From Pseudomonas oryzihabitans (GTDB lineage Bacteria > Pseudomonadota > Gammaproteobacteria > Pseudomonadales > Pseudomonadaceae): a stretch of 64,000 nt of DNA. Position numbers and translations under genes: made by a program. The notes below the pieces were generated by a model, which was given only the letters and a program-made list of their open reading frames with translations, had not been told where the DNA came from and ran no database searches. The stretch is taken from contig NZ_CP017024.1 of the NCBI RefSeq assembly GCF_014522265.1, forward strand, positions 2,570,001-2,634,000, given 5' to 3'. Positions 34,439 through 44,613 of the stretch are shown here, one piece after another (position 1 is the stretch's first letter; each line of letters begins with the position of its first letter).

Positions 34439-35854
34439 ATGACCGCCCGCAAACAAACCCTGCTCAAGCGTCACCGCCGTCACAAGCGGCTGGTCCTGGC
34501 GGTCATCGCCGTCGTGCTGCTCGGTTGCCTGGCGCTCGGGCCCTGGTGGAGCGCGCCGCTGCTGGCGCTGCTGGTCTGGCTCGGCCACGAGGCCTGGTTC
34601 GCCGATCACCTGTTCTATTCGCCGCGCGACAACTACAGCTACCAGTTCCCCGCCGACACCTTGGTGCTGGGCCTGCATCTGGAGCACGGTCGACTGGCCG
34701 CGGTGGAATTGCCGCCGGGCGAGCTGACGCTGTTCCTGGAAGGTCGGCTGCGGGCCGGCTGGCTTGGTCGCCTGCTGGATCCCCGGGTGCACCTGCGCGC
34801 CGGTGACGAAGGCGATCGCCAGGACTTCGAGCGCGGCGTGGCCGGGCGGCGCTATGTCAATCTCAGTGGCTACGCCGAAGCCCTGCGGCGTGGCGAGTTG
34901 CACCTCTGGACGCGCTTCTGCCGGTTGCAGGGCGAGTTGCGTCTGCACGTCTTCGCCCAGCCGGATTTCCGCAGCAAGAGCGTCATGGTCATCGCGCCCC
35001 ACGCCGACGACGCCGAACTGGCGGCGTTCGGCCTCTACAGCCAGGCGCGGGAAGCCAGCATCGTCACCCTGACCCAGGGCGAGATCGAGGCCGGGCACTA
35101 TCAGCGCCTGGGCCTCGATCGCCAGGCCGCGGCCCGGCTCAAGGGGCGGCTGCGCACCTGGGACAGCCTGGTCACGCCGCTGTGGGGTGGGGTACCGCCG
35201 GAGCGCTGCGTGCAGTTGGGTTACTACTGCCTGCAATTGCCGGCCATGCGCCAGGCGCCGGAAGACACCTTCGGCTCTCGCGAGTCCGGCGACAGCGATG
35301 TGCATAGCGCCCGGCGCCACAATCCCCTGCAACTGCCCGGCGATGTCGACGGCGCCCCCACCTGGCGCAATCTGGTGGCCGATCTGGTGGCCCTGCTGGA
35401 GCACTTCCGTCCCGAGGTGGTGGTGCTGCCGCATCCGCAGATCGATCCCCATGCCGATCACGTGGCCAGTACCCAGGCCCTGCGCGAAGCCCTGACGTTG
35501 AGCCAGTGGCAGCCCGAACTCGAACTGCTCTACGCCAACCACCTGCACGACAACGACCGCTGGCCCATGGGCCCGGCCGAAGGCGGCATCGCCCTGCCGC
35601 CGGCCATCGAGACGCCCGCGCCCCTGGTGCCCTGGAGTCCGCTGCTGACCCCCGAGCGACGGCTGGACAAGGCCATGGCCCTGGGTATGCAGCACGACCT
35701 GCTGGTGCCGCTGCCGGCGAAGAAACGCCTGCGTCGGGCCATCCAGTGGCTGCTGGCCGGACGCCGCTGGCCGCGCACCGGCGAAGACGAGTTCTTTCGC
35801 AAGGCCGTACGCCGTCACGAGCTGTTCTGGATAAGCCGCCGCGACGAGCTCTGA
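34439..35854 (+). CDS. dnpA: PIG-L family de-N-acetylase DnpA
   Basis: A 471-residue protein with two hydrophobic segments near residues 17-50 and a PIG-L/LmbE deacetylase domain at about 175-400. The zinc motif is APHADDAELAAFG, and HPQIDPHADHVA supplies the third ligand. The same protein in P. aeruginosa (DnpA) contributes to antibiotic tolerance of persisters and is assigned to LPS N-acetyl group removal. ATG 34439 follows the mig-14 stop by one base, so the two are co-translated. The start gives a basic N-terminus (MTARKQTLLKRHRRHKR) suited to inner-membrane insertion. Confidence 0.88.
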   Translation: MTARKQTLLKRHRRHKRLVLAVIAVVLLGCLALGPWWSAPLLALLVWLGHEAWFADHLFYSPRDNYSYQFPADTLVLGLHLEHGRLAAVELPPGELTLFLEGRLRAGWLGRLLDPRVHLRAGDEGDRQDFERGVAGRRYVNLSGYAEALRRGELHLWTRFCRLQGELRLHVFAQPDFRSKSVMVIAPHADDAELAAFGLYSQAREASIVTLTQGEIEAGHYQRLGLDRQAAARLKGRLRTWDSLVTPLWGGVPPERCVQLGYYCLQLPAMRQAPEDTFGSRESGDSDVHSARRHNPLQLPGDVDGAPTWRNLVADLVALLEHFRPEVVVLPHPQIDPHADHVASTQALREALTLSQWQPELELLYANHLHDNDRWPMGPAEGGIALPPAIETPAPLVPWSPLLTPERRLDKAMALGMQHDLLVPLPAKKRLRRAIQWLLAGRRWPRTGEDEFFRKAVRRHELFWISRRDEL

Positions 35855-35944
35855 ACCCGGCGTCTCCCGCCGGCAGGCGCTTTCGGGGCGCCTTGGCCCC
35901 TATGCTATGATCGCCGCCATTTTCGCGCTTTGGAGCCTGTCCCT

Positions 35945-37372
35945 ATGAAGCTGACCATGCCTCGCTTCGATCTCGCGCCGGTCCTGGTGGTCGGCGACGT
36001 GATGCTCGACCGCTACTGGCACGGCACCACCTCGCGGATTTCCCCCGAGGCGCCGGTACCCGTGGTGCGCGTCGACCAGCACGAGGATCGTCCCGGTGGC
36101 GCGGCCAACGTCGCCCTCAACATCGCCGCCCTGGGCGCGCCGGCCTATCTGGTCGGCGTCACCGGCCAGGACGAAGCGGCCGATGCCCTCACCGACAGCC
36201 TGAGAGCGGCCCATGTGCAGGTGCGCTTCCAGCGCATCGCCCAGCAGCCGACCATCGTCAAGTTGCGCATCATGAGTCGCCATCAGCAACTGATCCGGGT
36301 CGACTTCGAAGAGCCCTTCGACACCGATGCCCAGGCGCTGGCCTCGGACACCGCCGCCATGCTGGCCGGGGTCAAGGTGCTGGTGCTGTCCGACTACGGC
36401 AAGGGCGCCCTGAAGAATCACCAGGCCCTCATCCAGCTGGCGCGGGCGCGCAACATCCCGGTGCTGGCCGATCCCAAGGGCAAGGACTTTTCCATCTATC
36501 GCGGCGCCAGCCTGATCACGCCGAATCTCTCTGAATTCGAAGCCATCGTCGGCGTCTGCGCCGACGACGCCGAGCTGGTCGCCAAGGGCAGCGAACTGAT
36601 GGCGCGCCTGGATCTGGGGGCGCTGCTGGTGACCCGCGGCGAGCACGGCATGACCCTGCTGCGTCCCGCTCAGCCGGCCGTGCATCTGCCCGCGCGTGCG
36701 CGCGAAGTGTTCGATGTCACCGGCGCGGGCGACACCGTGATCTCCACCCTGGCCGCTGCCCTGGCCGCCGGTGAAGACCTGCCCCAGGCCGTGGGGCTGG
36801 CCAACCTGGCTGCCGGGATCGTCGTCGGCAAGCTGGGTACCGCCGCCATCAGCGCCCCCGAGCTGCGGCGCGCGGTGCAGCGTTCGGAAGGCTCCGAGCG
36901 CGGCGTCCTGACCCTGGAACAGCTGCAGCTGGCCATCGAGGACGCCCGCGCCCACGGCGAGAAGATCGTCTTCACCAACGGCTGCTTCGACATCCTCCAC
37001 GCCGGTCACGTGACCTACCTGGAACAGGCGCGGGCCCAGGGCGATCGCCTGATCGTGGCGGTCAACGACGACGCCTCCGTGACCCGCCTCAAGGGCCCGG
37101 GCCGGCCGATCAACAGCGTCGACCGGCGCATGGCGGTACTCGCCGGCCTCGGCGCGGTGGACTGGGTCATCCCCTTCAGCGAGAACACCCCGGAGCGCCT
37201 GCTGGAGCAGGTGCGTCCGGATGTGCTGGTCAAGGGTGGTGACTACAAGAGCGTCGAAGAGGTGGTCGGCGCCCAGATCGTGCAGGCCTATGGTGGCGAG
37301 GTACGCATCCTCGGCCTGGTGGAAAACAGCTCCACCACCGCCATCGTCGAGCGGATCCGCAACCGTACCTGA
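35945..37372 (+). CDS. hldE: Bifunctional heptose-7-P kinase/heptose-1-P adenylyltransferase HldE
   Basis: A 475-residue enzyme making ADP-heptose for the WaaC/WaaF reactions. Kinase domain (PfkB-type) at about 1-320: [22 protein letters not shown], and the catalytic [11 protein letters not shown]. Adenylyltransferase domain at about 345-475: [17 protein letters not shown] and the [15 protein letters not shown] tail. The start is ATG 35945 with GGAG 9 bases upstream. A possible -10 (TATGAT, 35906-35911) lies in the 90-bp gap after dnpA. Confidence 0.97.
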   Translation: MKLTMPRFDLAPVLVVGDVMLDRYWHGTTSRISPEAPVPVVRVDQHEDRPGGAANVALNIAALGAPAYLVGVTGQDEAADALTDSLRAAHVQVRFQRIAQQPTIVKLRIMSRHQQLIRVDFEEPFDTDAQALASDTAAMLAGVKVLVLSDYGKGALKNHQALIQLARARNIPVLADPKGKDFSIYRGASLITPNLSEFEAIVGVCADDAELVAKGSELMARLDLGALLVTRGEHGMTLLRPAQPAVHLPARAREVFDVTGAGDTVISTLAAALAAGEDLPQAVGLANLAAGIVVGKLGTAAISAPELRRAVQRSEGSERGVLTLEQLQLAIEDARAHGEKIVFTNGCFDILHAGHVTYLEQARAQGDRLIVAVNDDASVTRLKGPGRPINSVDRRMAVLAGLGAVDWVIPFSENTPERLLEQVRPDVLVKGGDYKSVEEVVGAQIVQAYGGEVRILGLVENSSTTAIVERIRNRT

Positions 37373-37422
37373 GCGCGGACTCCCGGGTTAAGCTGGGCGC
37401 AGAATCGCTACGGAGCTGCGCC

Positions 37423-38925
37423 ATGTCCTCGACGCCCCTGCTGATCCTTGGTACTGCCGTTTCTGCCGACCCGAACACCGCCCCGCACGCGGGCCAACCG
37501 CTCGGTCATCCGCTCAAGCTGGCCAATCGGCACGGTCTGATCGCCGGCGCCACCGGCACCGGCAAGACCGTGACCCTGCAGCGCCTCGCCGAAGCCTTCA
37601 GCGACGCTGGCGTCGCCGTTTTCGCCGCCGACATCAAGGGCGATCTCTGCGGCCTCGGCGCGGCCGGCGCGCCTCAGGGCAAGCTGGCCGAGCGCATCAC
37701 CGCCCAGGGTCTGCCGCACCAGCCCCGGGCCTATCCGGTCACCCTCTGGGACGTCGACGGCAAACGCGGTCATCCGCTGCGTACCACCCTGAGCGAGATG
37801 GGCCCGCTGCTGCTGGGCAATCTGCTGGAGTTGACCGACAGCCAGCAGGCCGCCTTGCACGCCGCCTTCAAGGTGGCCGATCGCGAAGGCCTGCTGCTGC
37901 TCGATCTCAAGGACCTCAAGGCCGTCCTCAATCACCTGCGCGAACAGCCCGAGGCCCTGGGCGAAGACCGCGCGCTGTTCGCCGGCGCCTCGGCCCAGGC
38001 GCTGCTGCGCCGGCTGGCGACCCTGGAACAGCAGGGCGCCGAGGCCTTCTTCGGCGAGCCGGCGCTGCAGCTGGAAGACGTGCTGCGCCCGGAGGCCGAC
38101 GGCCGCGGACGCATTCATCTGCTCGACGCCAGTCGCCTGGTGCACGAGGCGCCCAAGGTCTATGCCACCTTCCTGATCTGGCTGCTGGCCGAGTTGTTCG
38201 AGCAACTGCCCGAGCGTGGCGATGCCGATAAGGCGGTGCTGGCGCTGTTCTTCGACGAGGCCCATCTGCTGTTTGGCGACACCCCCAAGGCCCTGCGCGA
38301 TCGCCTGGAGCAGGTGGTGCGACTGATCCGCTCCAAGGGCGTTGGCGTCTATTTCGTCACCCAGTCGCCCAGCGACCTGCCGGACGCCATCCTCGCCCAG
38401 CTGGGATTGCGCATCCAGCACGGCTTGCGCGCCTTCACCGCCCGGGAGCAGAAGGCCCTGCGCGCGGTGGCCGACGGCTTCCGGCCCAATCCGGCGTTCG
38501 ACAGCCTGCAGGTGCTGACCGAGCTAGGCATCGGTGAGGCCCTGGTGGGTAGCCTGGAAGACAAGGGCACGCCGGCGATGGTCCAGCGCATGGCCATCGC
38601 CCCGCCGCAATCCCGGGTCGGGCCGCTGAGCGAAGCCGAGCGCCAGGCGCTGATCCGCCAGTCGCCCCAGGCAGGTCGCTATGACCGGGCCGTGGATCGC
38701 GAATCGGCCTGCGAGATCCTGCGCGAGCGTCAGGCCGAGCGGGTACCGGCGGAGGCGCCGGCAGCGGCACGGACCAAGGCCGGGCAGGGCGGTGCCCTCG
38801 GCGATCTGGTGGGCGAACTCGCGGGAAATGCGCTCAGGAGCGCGGCTCGCCAGGCGGCCAATCAGCTCGGACGGCAGCTGGTTCGGGGGTTGCTTGGCTC
38901 CCTGCTGGGTGGCAAGCGCCGCTAG
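37423..38925 (+). CDS. HerA-like ATPase, DUF853 family
   Basis: A 500-residue cytoplasmic P-loop ATPase of the DUF853/YjgR group. Walker A GATGTGKTVTLQRL near residue 42, Walker B ALFFDEAHLLF near 275, and a conserved FVTQSPSDLPD and RIQHGLRAFTARE region resembling HerA/FtsK motor proteins. The role is unknown; relatives are thought to be DNA- or protein-translocating ATPases. The C-terminus is a Gln/Arg/Leu-rich helix. Single gene between hldE and the convergent lipoprotein genes. Confidence 0.85.
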   Translation: MSSTPLLILGTAVSADPNTAPHAGQPLGHPLKLANRHGLIAGATGTGKTVTLQRLAEAFSDAGVAVFAADIKGDLCGLGAAGAPQGKLAERITAQGLPHQPRAYPVTLWDVDGKRGHPLRTTLSEMGPLLLGNLLELTDSQQAALHAAFKVADREGLLLLDLKDLKAVLNHLREQPEALGEDRALFAGASAQALLRRLATLEQQGAEAFFGEPALQLEDVLRPEADGRGRIHLLDASRLVHEAPKVYATFLIWLLAELFEQLPERGDADKAVLALFFDEAHLLFGDTPKALRDRLEQVVRLIRSKGVGVYFVTQSPSDLPDAILAQLGLRIQHGLRAFTAREQKALRAVADGFRPNPAFDSLQVLTELGIGEALVGSLEDKGTPAMVQRMAIAPPQSRVGPLSEAERQALIRQSPQAGRYDRAVDRESACEILRERQAERVPAEAPAAARTKAGQGGALGDLVGELAGNALRSAARQAANQLGRQLVRGLLGSLLGGKRR

Positions 38926-38945
38926 CCGGACCGCAGGCAAAAAAA

Positions 38946-38965
38946 GACCCCGCCTGGGCGGGGTC
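38946..38965 (-). terminator. Terminator of the convergent DUF853/OmpA-lipoprotein genes
   Basis: GACCCCGCC and GGCGGGGTC form a 9-bp stem with a short loop. On the minus strand it ends in TCTTTTTTT (from the A7 run at 38939-38945), a strong terminator for the lipoprotein gene. It may also end DUF853 transcripts. Confidence 0.85.
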
Positions 38966-38984
38966 CTTGAGCTTCACGCAGTCA

Positions 38985-39758
38985 TTACATGCGCGGGGCG
39001 ACGGGGTTGGCATCGTTGGAGATGGTCACTTCCACGCGACGGTTCAGGGCGCGGTCGGAGGCGTTGCTGTTGCTGGCCACCGGGAAGGCCTTGCCATAGC
39101 CACGGGTCTGGATGCGGCTCGGCTCGACACCGGCGCTGACCAGGGCGGTCTGGATGGCCTGGGCGCGACGCTCGGACAGCTGCTGGTTGTAGGAGTCACT
39201 GCCGACGCTGTCGGTATAACCCTCGACGATCACCTTGCGCTCGGGATTCTGCTTCAGGTACTCGGCCAGCTTCTGGGCATTGGCGTAGCCCTGGGGCTTG
39301 AGTTCGGCCTTGTTGAAGTCGAACAGCACATTGCCGAAGGTCACCACGGTGCCGCGCTCGGTCTGCTTGGCCTGCAGGGCGTCCTGCAGCTGCTTGAGCT
39401 GGGCGGTACGGGCGTCCAGGCGGGCCTGGGTGCGCTCGGCATCGACATTCTGCATCTGGGCTTCGGTCATGCGCAGCTTGATGGTCTGCATGGCCGTCTG
39501 GATGCGCTGGTTGGTCAGGTAGGCCAGCTGGTCGACGGTCTTCTCGTTTTCACCGTCCTTGTAGGCCTTCTCGGCCTTCTGCAGCCAGGCACCGGCGTCC
39601 TTGGTTTCCAGGGCGGCCAGCTGGGCGGCCTGAGGCTGGGATTCCAGCGCCGAGTAGTCGGACTTGGCCTGTTCCAGATTCGGGTTGGGCGGCGTGGAGC
39701 AGGCGGCCAGGGCCAGGCTGAGCAGCGACACGGCAGGGATCAGAATGTGTTTACGCAT
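38985..39758 (-). CDS. OmpA-family lipoprotein with N-terminal DUF4398
   Basis: A 257-residue outer-membrane lipoprotein. The signal sequence ends in a lipobox (LALAACS, Cys20). A DUF4398-like helical domain spans about residues 25-125, followed by an OmpA peptidoglycan-binding domain at about 140-245 (NVLFDFNKAELKPQG, IVEGYTDSVGSDSYNQQLS, RRAQAIQTALV, NRRVEVTI). It should tether the outer membrane to peptidoglycan. It lies 45 bp downstream of another DUF4398 lipoprotein in the same direction, so the two are probably one operon. Followed by a strong terminator. Confidence 0.9.
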   Translation of the reverse strand: MRKHILIPAVSLLSLALAACSTPPNPNLEQAKSDYSALESQPQAAQLAALETKDAGAWLQKAEKAYKDGENEKTVDQLAYLTNQRIQTAMQTIKLRMTEAQMQNVDAERTQARLDARTAQLKQLQDALQAKQTERGTVVTFGNVLFDFNKAELKPQGYANAQKLAEYLKQNPERKVIVEGYTDSVGSDSYNQQLSERRAQAIQTALVSAGVEPSRIQTRGYGKAFPVASNSNASDRALNRRVEVTISNDANPVAPRM

Positions 39759-39803
39759 GATGGTCGTCCTTTGAATTCGTGAAGGGAGGAAAGGGGCGGT
39801 CGC

Positions 39804-40235
39804 TTACTGCTGGACCTTCTTCTGCAGGTTCTGCTGGAGCTGCAGGTTGATCTGACCTTCCTCACGGATCTGCTGGATGCTGTTCTGGGCATCCTTGAGT
39901 GCGGCGTCGGCCTTGGCGGCCTGGGTCTTGCGAGTGGCCAGGCGGGCATCCCACTCGGCCTGCTCGGCCAGTTGCTTGGCTTCGTCGTACTTCTCGTTGG
40001 AGAGGGCGGTCTGGGCCTGGGTCCACTTGTCCTGGGCCGACTTGGTCTCGATGGGGGCGAACTGGTTGCCACCGGAGCTCACCGCCTCGTTGACGGCGGA
40101 CTGGGTCACGGCCATCTGGGCGGTCGGCGGATTGCCGGCGCAACCGGCCAGCAACAGCGAGCTGCCCAGGGCAAGGGCTGCAAGTTTCAGGGTGCAGGCT
40201 TTGGAAAGGGACTTTTGGGCAGTGGCACTCTTCAT
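39804..40235 (-). CDS. DUF4398 lipoprotein
   Basis: A 143-residue lipoprotein with lipobox LLLAGCAG (Cys32) and an Ala/Gln/Lys-rich, coiled-coil DUF4398 domain (DKWTQAQTALSNEKYDEAKQ) ending in a Gln-rich tail. The domain is repeated at the start of the next gene, so the pair probably arose by duplication, with OmpA fused to one copy. Function unknown. It starts at ATG 40233-40235. Confidence 0.85.
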   Translation of the reverse strand: MKSATAQKSLSKACTLKLAALALGSSLLLAGCAGNPPTAQMAVTQSAVNEAVSSGGNQFAPIETKSAQDKWTQAQTALSNEKYDEAKQLAEQAEWDARLATRKTQAAKADAALKDAQNSIQQIREEGQINLQLQQNLQKKVQQ

Positions 40236-40501
40236 GGATTCAAGCTCCGTTGTTGATCCGAAAAGCGCGCCGCCGGCACGGGCAGGGCGGGCGCCTGGTC
40301 AGTTGAAAGCCGCACGTGGAAGCAAGTCCGATCCGTCCCCAAGGGGCCGTGACGGGTACTGGTAACCAGCCCTCGTCCAGCGCTGCGGTCTGACTCTGTG
40401 ACCGCTCATCCGGCAAAAATGTTCACTGGCTATCGAATTTCGCCATGCGCGGAGGCCCTTGGCAGAGCGGTAGCGGCGTAGGTAAAGCTGCAGGTCGGCG
40501 G

Positions 40502-40837
40502 CTAGCCGGCCGTTTCGGACTGCAGGCGATGCAGGTGCTTGCGCGCCAGTTCCAGGAAGCGCGGCGTGGTGCCGGCATCGGCATAGAGGGGGTCGCCGAG
40601 TTCATCGGTGGCCACCACTTCCTCGCCCTGCACGTAGGGGAAACTGGCTTCCAGTTCTTCGAAGGCGGCCGCCAGCAACTCGCCGAGCAGGGCTTCGGGC
40701 GTGCGCTGGGGATAGAGTTCGCAGAGCGCCTCGAGACGGGCCGCGGTCTCGACTTCCAGGTCGAGGCGGTAGCTGCGGGTGGTGCCGGAGGTGGTGGCCT
40801 GCTGCTCCCATTGGTGAGCGAGTTCGCGAATCTTCAT
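40502..40837 (-). CDS. Conserved hypothetical protein next to ppc
   Basis: A 111-residue acidic cytoplasmic protein beginning [14 protein letters not shown], with a repeat-like helix rich in Leu/Glu ([20 protein letters not shown]) and a conserved [18 protein letters not shown] stretch. Similar small proteins are encoded next to ppc in other Pseudomonas; some databases label them type 1 pili tip component, a label I cannot support from the sequence. The start ATG at 40835-40837 is preceded by GGGAG at 6 bases. Divergent from ppc. Confidence 0.75.
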   Translation of the reverse strand: MKIRELAHQWEQQATTSGTTRSYRLDLEVETAARLEALCELYPQRTPEALLGELLAAAFEELEASFPYVQGEEVVATDELGDPLYADAGTTPRFLELARKHLHRLQSETAG

Positions 40838-41000
40838 GAGCATCTCCCGTGGCTTAGGCAAAGGTCGGATATTCAGGTTGAGCGAGGCTGGGCACCCTGC
40901 AACAGCCGGGGCTTGCAACCGTGACAGCAGGGTGCTGTCCTCTGCGCTAGACCGCAGCGGTTGCCGTGAGGTCCGAACCGGTACTTTCGAGGAGCACGAG

Positions 41001-43637
41001 ATGGTGGAAATCGACGTTCGCCTGCGCGAGCAGGTGCGGTTGCTGGGCGATCTGCTGGGGCAGACCATCGCCGACCAGCATGGCGCGGCCTTTCTCGACA
41101 AGATCGAGCGGATCCGCAAGGGCGCCAAGGCCGCCCGTGGCGGCTCCGCGGAGGGTGCCCGCCAACTGGGCGACACCCTGGATACCCTGGCCGAAGACGA
41201 GCTGCTGCCAGTGGCGCGGGCCTTCAGCCATTTTCTCAACCTGGCCAACATCGCCGAGGAATATCATCGGGTCAGACGGCGCACCGAGGACGAGCCGCCA
41301 CCCTTCGAGCAGCAGGTGCTGCCGGAATTGCTGGAGCGTCTGGGCGCGGCCGGGCACTCCGGCCAGGCGCTGGCCGAGCGGGTCGCGGCGCTGGACATCG
41401 ATCTGGTGCTGACCGCTCACCCCACCGAGGTCTCCCGGCGCACCCTGATCCAGAAATACGACGAGATCAGTGCGCAACTGGCGGCCCTCGATCATCGCGA
41501 CCTCACCGCTGCCGAGGTGGCCGCCATCGAGGCACGGCTGCGCCGGCTGATCGCCGAGGCCTGGCACACCGAAGAGATCCGCCGCCAGCGCCCGACGCCG
41601 GTGGACGAAGCCAAGTGGGGCTTCGCGGTGATCGAGAATTCGCTCTGGCAGGCGATACCCAGTCTGCTGCGCAAGCTGGATGCCGGCCTGCAGGAACGCA
41701 CCGGCCAGCGGCTGCCGCTGACGGCGGCGCCGGTGCGCTTCTCGTCCTGGATGGGGGGCGACCGCGACGGCAATCCCAATGTCACCGCCGCCATTACCCG
41801 CGAGGTGCTTCTGCTGGCGCGCTGGATGGCCGCCGATCTCTATCTGCGCGATGTCGACCGGCTCGCCGCCGAGCTGTCCATGCAGGCGGCGAGTCCGGCC
41901 CTGCGCGAGCAGGCCGGCGATCACCCGGAACCCTATCGCAAGGTGCTCAAGGTGCTGCGCGAACGGCTGCAGATCACCCGCAGCTGGGCAGCCCATGCCA
42001 TCACCGATCCCCATGCCGGCGCCCGCCATGTCCTCAGCGACAACGCCGAGCTGATCGCGCCGCTGCAGCTGTGCTACGACTCCCTGCAGCGCTGTGGCCT
42101 GGGGGTCATCGCCGACGGCTCCCTGCTCGATACCCTGCGCCGGGCCCGCACCTTCGGTCTCTATCTGGTCCGCCTGGACATCCGCCAGGACGCCGCGCGC
42201 CATGCCGCGGCCCTGGCCGATATCTGCCGCTACCTAGACCTCGGCGACTATGCCGCCTGGAGCGAGGCGCAGCGTCTGGAATTCCTCCGCGGCGAACTCG
42301 GCAGCCGGCGTCCCCTGCTGCCGCTGGACGCCGAGCTGGAGGCCGATACCCGGGAGGTGCTCGCCACCTGCCGCGTCATCGCCGCCTCACCGCCCGATGC
42401 CCTGGGCTCCTACGTCATCTCCATGGCCGGTGCCGCATCCGACGTCCTCGCCGTGCAGCTGCTGCTGCGCGAGTGCGGGGTGCGCCAGCCGATGCGCGTG
42501 GTGCCGCTGTTCGAGACCCTCGACGATCTGGATCACGCCGGCACGGCCATCGCCAGCCTGCTCGATCTGCCCGACTATCGCGAGCGTCTGGCCGGTCCCC
42601 AGGAGGTCATGATCGGCTATTCCGACTCGGCCAAGGACGCCGGCACTCTTGCTGCGGCCTGGGCCCAGTACCGTGCCCAGGAAGCCCTGGTGGACATCTG
42701 CGCCAGCCGTGGCGTGGAGTTGCTGCTGTTCCATGGCCGCGGTGGTACCGTGGGGCGTGGCGGTGGCCCGGCTCACGCGGCCATTCTCTCGCAACCGCCG
42801 GGCTCGGTGGCCGGGCGCTTCCGCACCACCGAACAGGGCGAGATGATCCGCTTCAAGTTCGGTCAGCCAGCCATCGCCGAGCAGAATCTGGCGCTGTACC
42901 TGGGCGCCGTGCTGGAGGCCACCCTGTTGCCGCCACCGGCACCCGAGCCGGCCTGGCGCGAGCAGATGGATCGCCTGGCCCGCGACAGCCTGCAGGCCTA
43001 TCGCGGGGTGGTGCGCGAGGATCCGCATTTCGTCAGCTATTTCCGGCAGGCCACGCCCGAGCAGGAGCTGGGCCGCTTGCCCCTGGGCAGTCGCCCGGCC
43101 AAGCGCCGCGAAGGCGGCGTGGAAAGCCTCAGGGCCATCCCCTGGATCTTTGCCTGGACCCAGACCCGGCTGATGCTGCCGGCCTGGCTCGGCTGGGAAA
43201 GGGCGCTGGAAGAAGCCGAGCGCCGTGGCGAATCGCCGCTTTTGCGCGAGATGCGCGAGCGCTGGCCGTTCTTCCAGACGCGCATCGACATGCTCGAAAT
43301 GGTGCTGGCCAAGGCCGAGGCCGAACTGGCGCGGCTCTATGACCAACGCCTGGTGGAAGCCGATCTGCAGGTGCTCGGCAGCCAGTTGCGCGAGCGGCTG
43401 CGCCAGGCCGGGGTGGCGGTCCTGCGCCTGACCGGACAGGCCGAATTGCTCGAGCACCATCCGGAAACCCTGGTGTTCATCGCCGTGCGCAATACCTATC
43501 TCGATCCGCTGCATCTGCTGCAGATCGAGTTGCTGGCCCGCGCGCGAGCGGCGGGCGAAAGCCAGCCGGCCGCACTCGATCAGGCCCTGCTGGTGAGCGT
43601 GGCCGGGATCGCCGCCGGACTGCGCAATACCGGTTGA
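41001..43637 (+). CDS. ppc: Phosphoenolpyruvate carboxylase
   Basis: An 878-residue enzyme that makes oxaloacetate from PEP and bicarbonate, refilling the citric-acid cycle. Conserved parts: [21 protein letters not shown] with the catalytic His near residue 138; [10 protein letters not shown] near 540; [16 protein letters not shown] near 580. ATG 41001 ([11 protein letters not shown]) is preceded by GAGGAG; an upstream in-frame extension to 40836 has no support. The length equals P. aeruginosa Ppc. It is divergent from the 111-residue gene. Confidence 0.97.
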   Translation: MVEIDVRLREQVRLLGDLLGQTIADQHGAAFLDKIERIRKGAKAARGGSAEGARQLGDTLDTLAEDELLPVARAFSHFLNLANIAEEYHRVRRRTEDEPPPFEQQVLPELLERLGAAGHSGQALAERVAALDIDLVLTAHPTEVSRRTLIQKYDEISAQLAALDHRDLTAAEVAAIEARLRRLIAEAWHTEEIRRQRPTPVDEAKWGFAVIENSLWQAIPSLLRKLDAGLQERTGQRLPLTAAPVRFSSWMGGDRDGNPNVTAAITREVLLLARWMAADLYLRDVDRLAAELSMQAASPALREQAGDHPEPYRKVLKVLRERLQITRSWAAHAITDPHAGARHVLSDNAELIAPLQLCYDSLQRCGLGVIADGSLLDTLRRARTFGLYLVRLDIRQDAARHAAALADICRYLDLGDYAAWSEAQRLEFLRGELGSRRPLLPLDAELEADTREVLATCRVIAASPPDALGSYVISMAGAASDVLAVQLLLRECGVRQPMRVVPLFETLDDLDHAGTAIASLLDLPDYRERLAGPQEVMIGYSDSAKDAGTLAAAWAQYRAQEALVDICASRGVELLLFHGRGGTVGRGGGPAHAAILSQPPGSVAGRFRTTEQGEMIRFKFGQPAIAEQNLALYLGAVLEATLLPPPAPEPAWREQMDRLARDSLQAYRGVVREDPHFVSYFRQATPEQELGRLPLGSRPAKRREGGVESLRAIPWIFAWTQTRLMLPAWLGWERALEEAERRGESPLLREMRERWPFFQTRIDMLEMVLAKAEAELARLYDQRLVEADLQVLGSQLRERLRQAGVAVLRLTGQAELLEHHPETLVFIAVRNTYLDPLHLLQIELLARARAAGESQPAALDQALLVSVAGIAAGLRNTG

Positions 43638-43705
43638 ACAGACTGTCGCTTTTGCCGGGGTCCGCCGTCGTCTGGACGGCCCCGGCACCTGCGACGCTTG
43701 GTAAC

Positions 43706-43734
43706 TTGTGCGGCCAGGGGGCGCTGTGTATGGT
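43706..43734 (+). promoter_or_regulatory. Candidate sigma-70 promoter of adk
   Basis: TTGTGC (43706-43711) and TATGGT (43729-43734) are separated by 17 bases, about 94 bases before the adk start. Fit is partial (TTG and TAT..T retained). Confidence 0.4.
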
Positions 43735-43827
43735 TGGTCCCTTTGGCCGTCTCGTGTCGTCGACAACAATCATCGCGACAGCGCCCCGCGCGGGCTGCCA
43801 GTCCGAGACCATTCTAAGGAGCAACAG

Positions 43828-44475
43828 ATGCGCGTAATCCTGCTGGGAGCGCCCGGTGCCGGCAAAGGTACTCAGGCCCGGTTCATCACTGAGAAATTCG
43901 GCATTCCGCAGGTTTCCACCGGCGACATGCTGCGTGCCGCGGTCAAGGCCGGCACGCCCCTGGGCCTGCAGGTCAAGGACATCATGGACAACGGCGGCCT
44001 GGTCTCCGACGAGATCATCATCGCCCTGATCAGCGAACGCATCCTCGACGCCGATTGCGCCAAGGGATTCCTGTTCGACGGCTTCCCGCGCACCATTCCC
44101 CAGGCCGAGGCCCTCGAAGCCGCGGGCGTCAAGATCGACCACGTGCTGGAAATCGCCGTCGACGACGAGGAAATCGTCCAGCGCCTGTCCGGTCGCCGCG
44201 TGCACCCGGGTTCGGGCCGCGTCTATCACGTCGAGCACAATCCGCCGAAGGTCGCCGACACCGACGACCTGACCGGCGAGCCGCTGGTACAGCGCGAAGA
44301 CGACCGCGAAGCCACCATTCGCAAGCGTCTGGACCTCTATCATTCCCAGACCAAGCCGCTGGTGGATTTCTACCAGAAGCTGGGCGCCGCCCAGGGCACG
44401 CCGAAGTGCAGCCGCATCGAGGGCGTGGGTTCGGTGGATGCCATCACCGCCAAGGTGCTGCAGGCCCTGAACTAA
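43828..44475 (+). CDS. adk: Adenylate kinase
   Basis: A 215-residue long-form adenylate kinase interconverting AMP + ATP and 2 ADP. P-loop GAPGAGKGT at residues 7-15, [12 protein letters not shown] in the AMP-binding region, and a LID domain ([17 protein letters not shown]) without the zinc cysteines, as in other Gram-negative forms. The start ATG 43828 has AAGGAG 7 bases upstream. Single-copy essential gene; the frame is intact. Confidence 0.98.
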   Translation: MRVILLGAPGAGKGTQARFITEKFGIPQVSTGDMLRAAVKAGTPLGLQVKDIMDNGGLVSDEIIIALISERILDADCAKGFLFDGFPRTIPQAEALEAAGVKIDHVLEIAVDDEEIVQRLSGRRVHPGSGRVYHVEHNPPKVADTDDLTGEPLVQREDDREATIRKRLDLYHSQTKPLVDFYQKLGAAQGTPKCSRIEGVGSVDAITAKVLQALN

Positions 44476-44613
44476 ACGCCGGTAACGGCCGCCTGTGCCT
44501 GCAGGCGGTCCGGTCAAGGCGCCGTCCTGGCGTCATGACCGATGGGCGGGTCCCCTCGCGTCCCGTCTTCCTCTAGAATGCGCAGCCCTTTTCCTCGTCG
44601 CGGATTCGCCCCC

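Noticed and set aside
44475-44520. Possible terminator after adk (CCGCCTG/CAGGCGG)
   Set aside because: Stem present but no T-run follows; not listed as a terminator.
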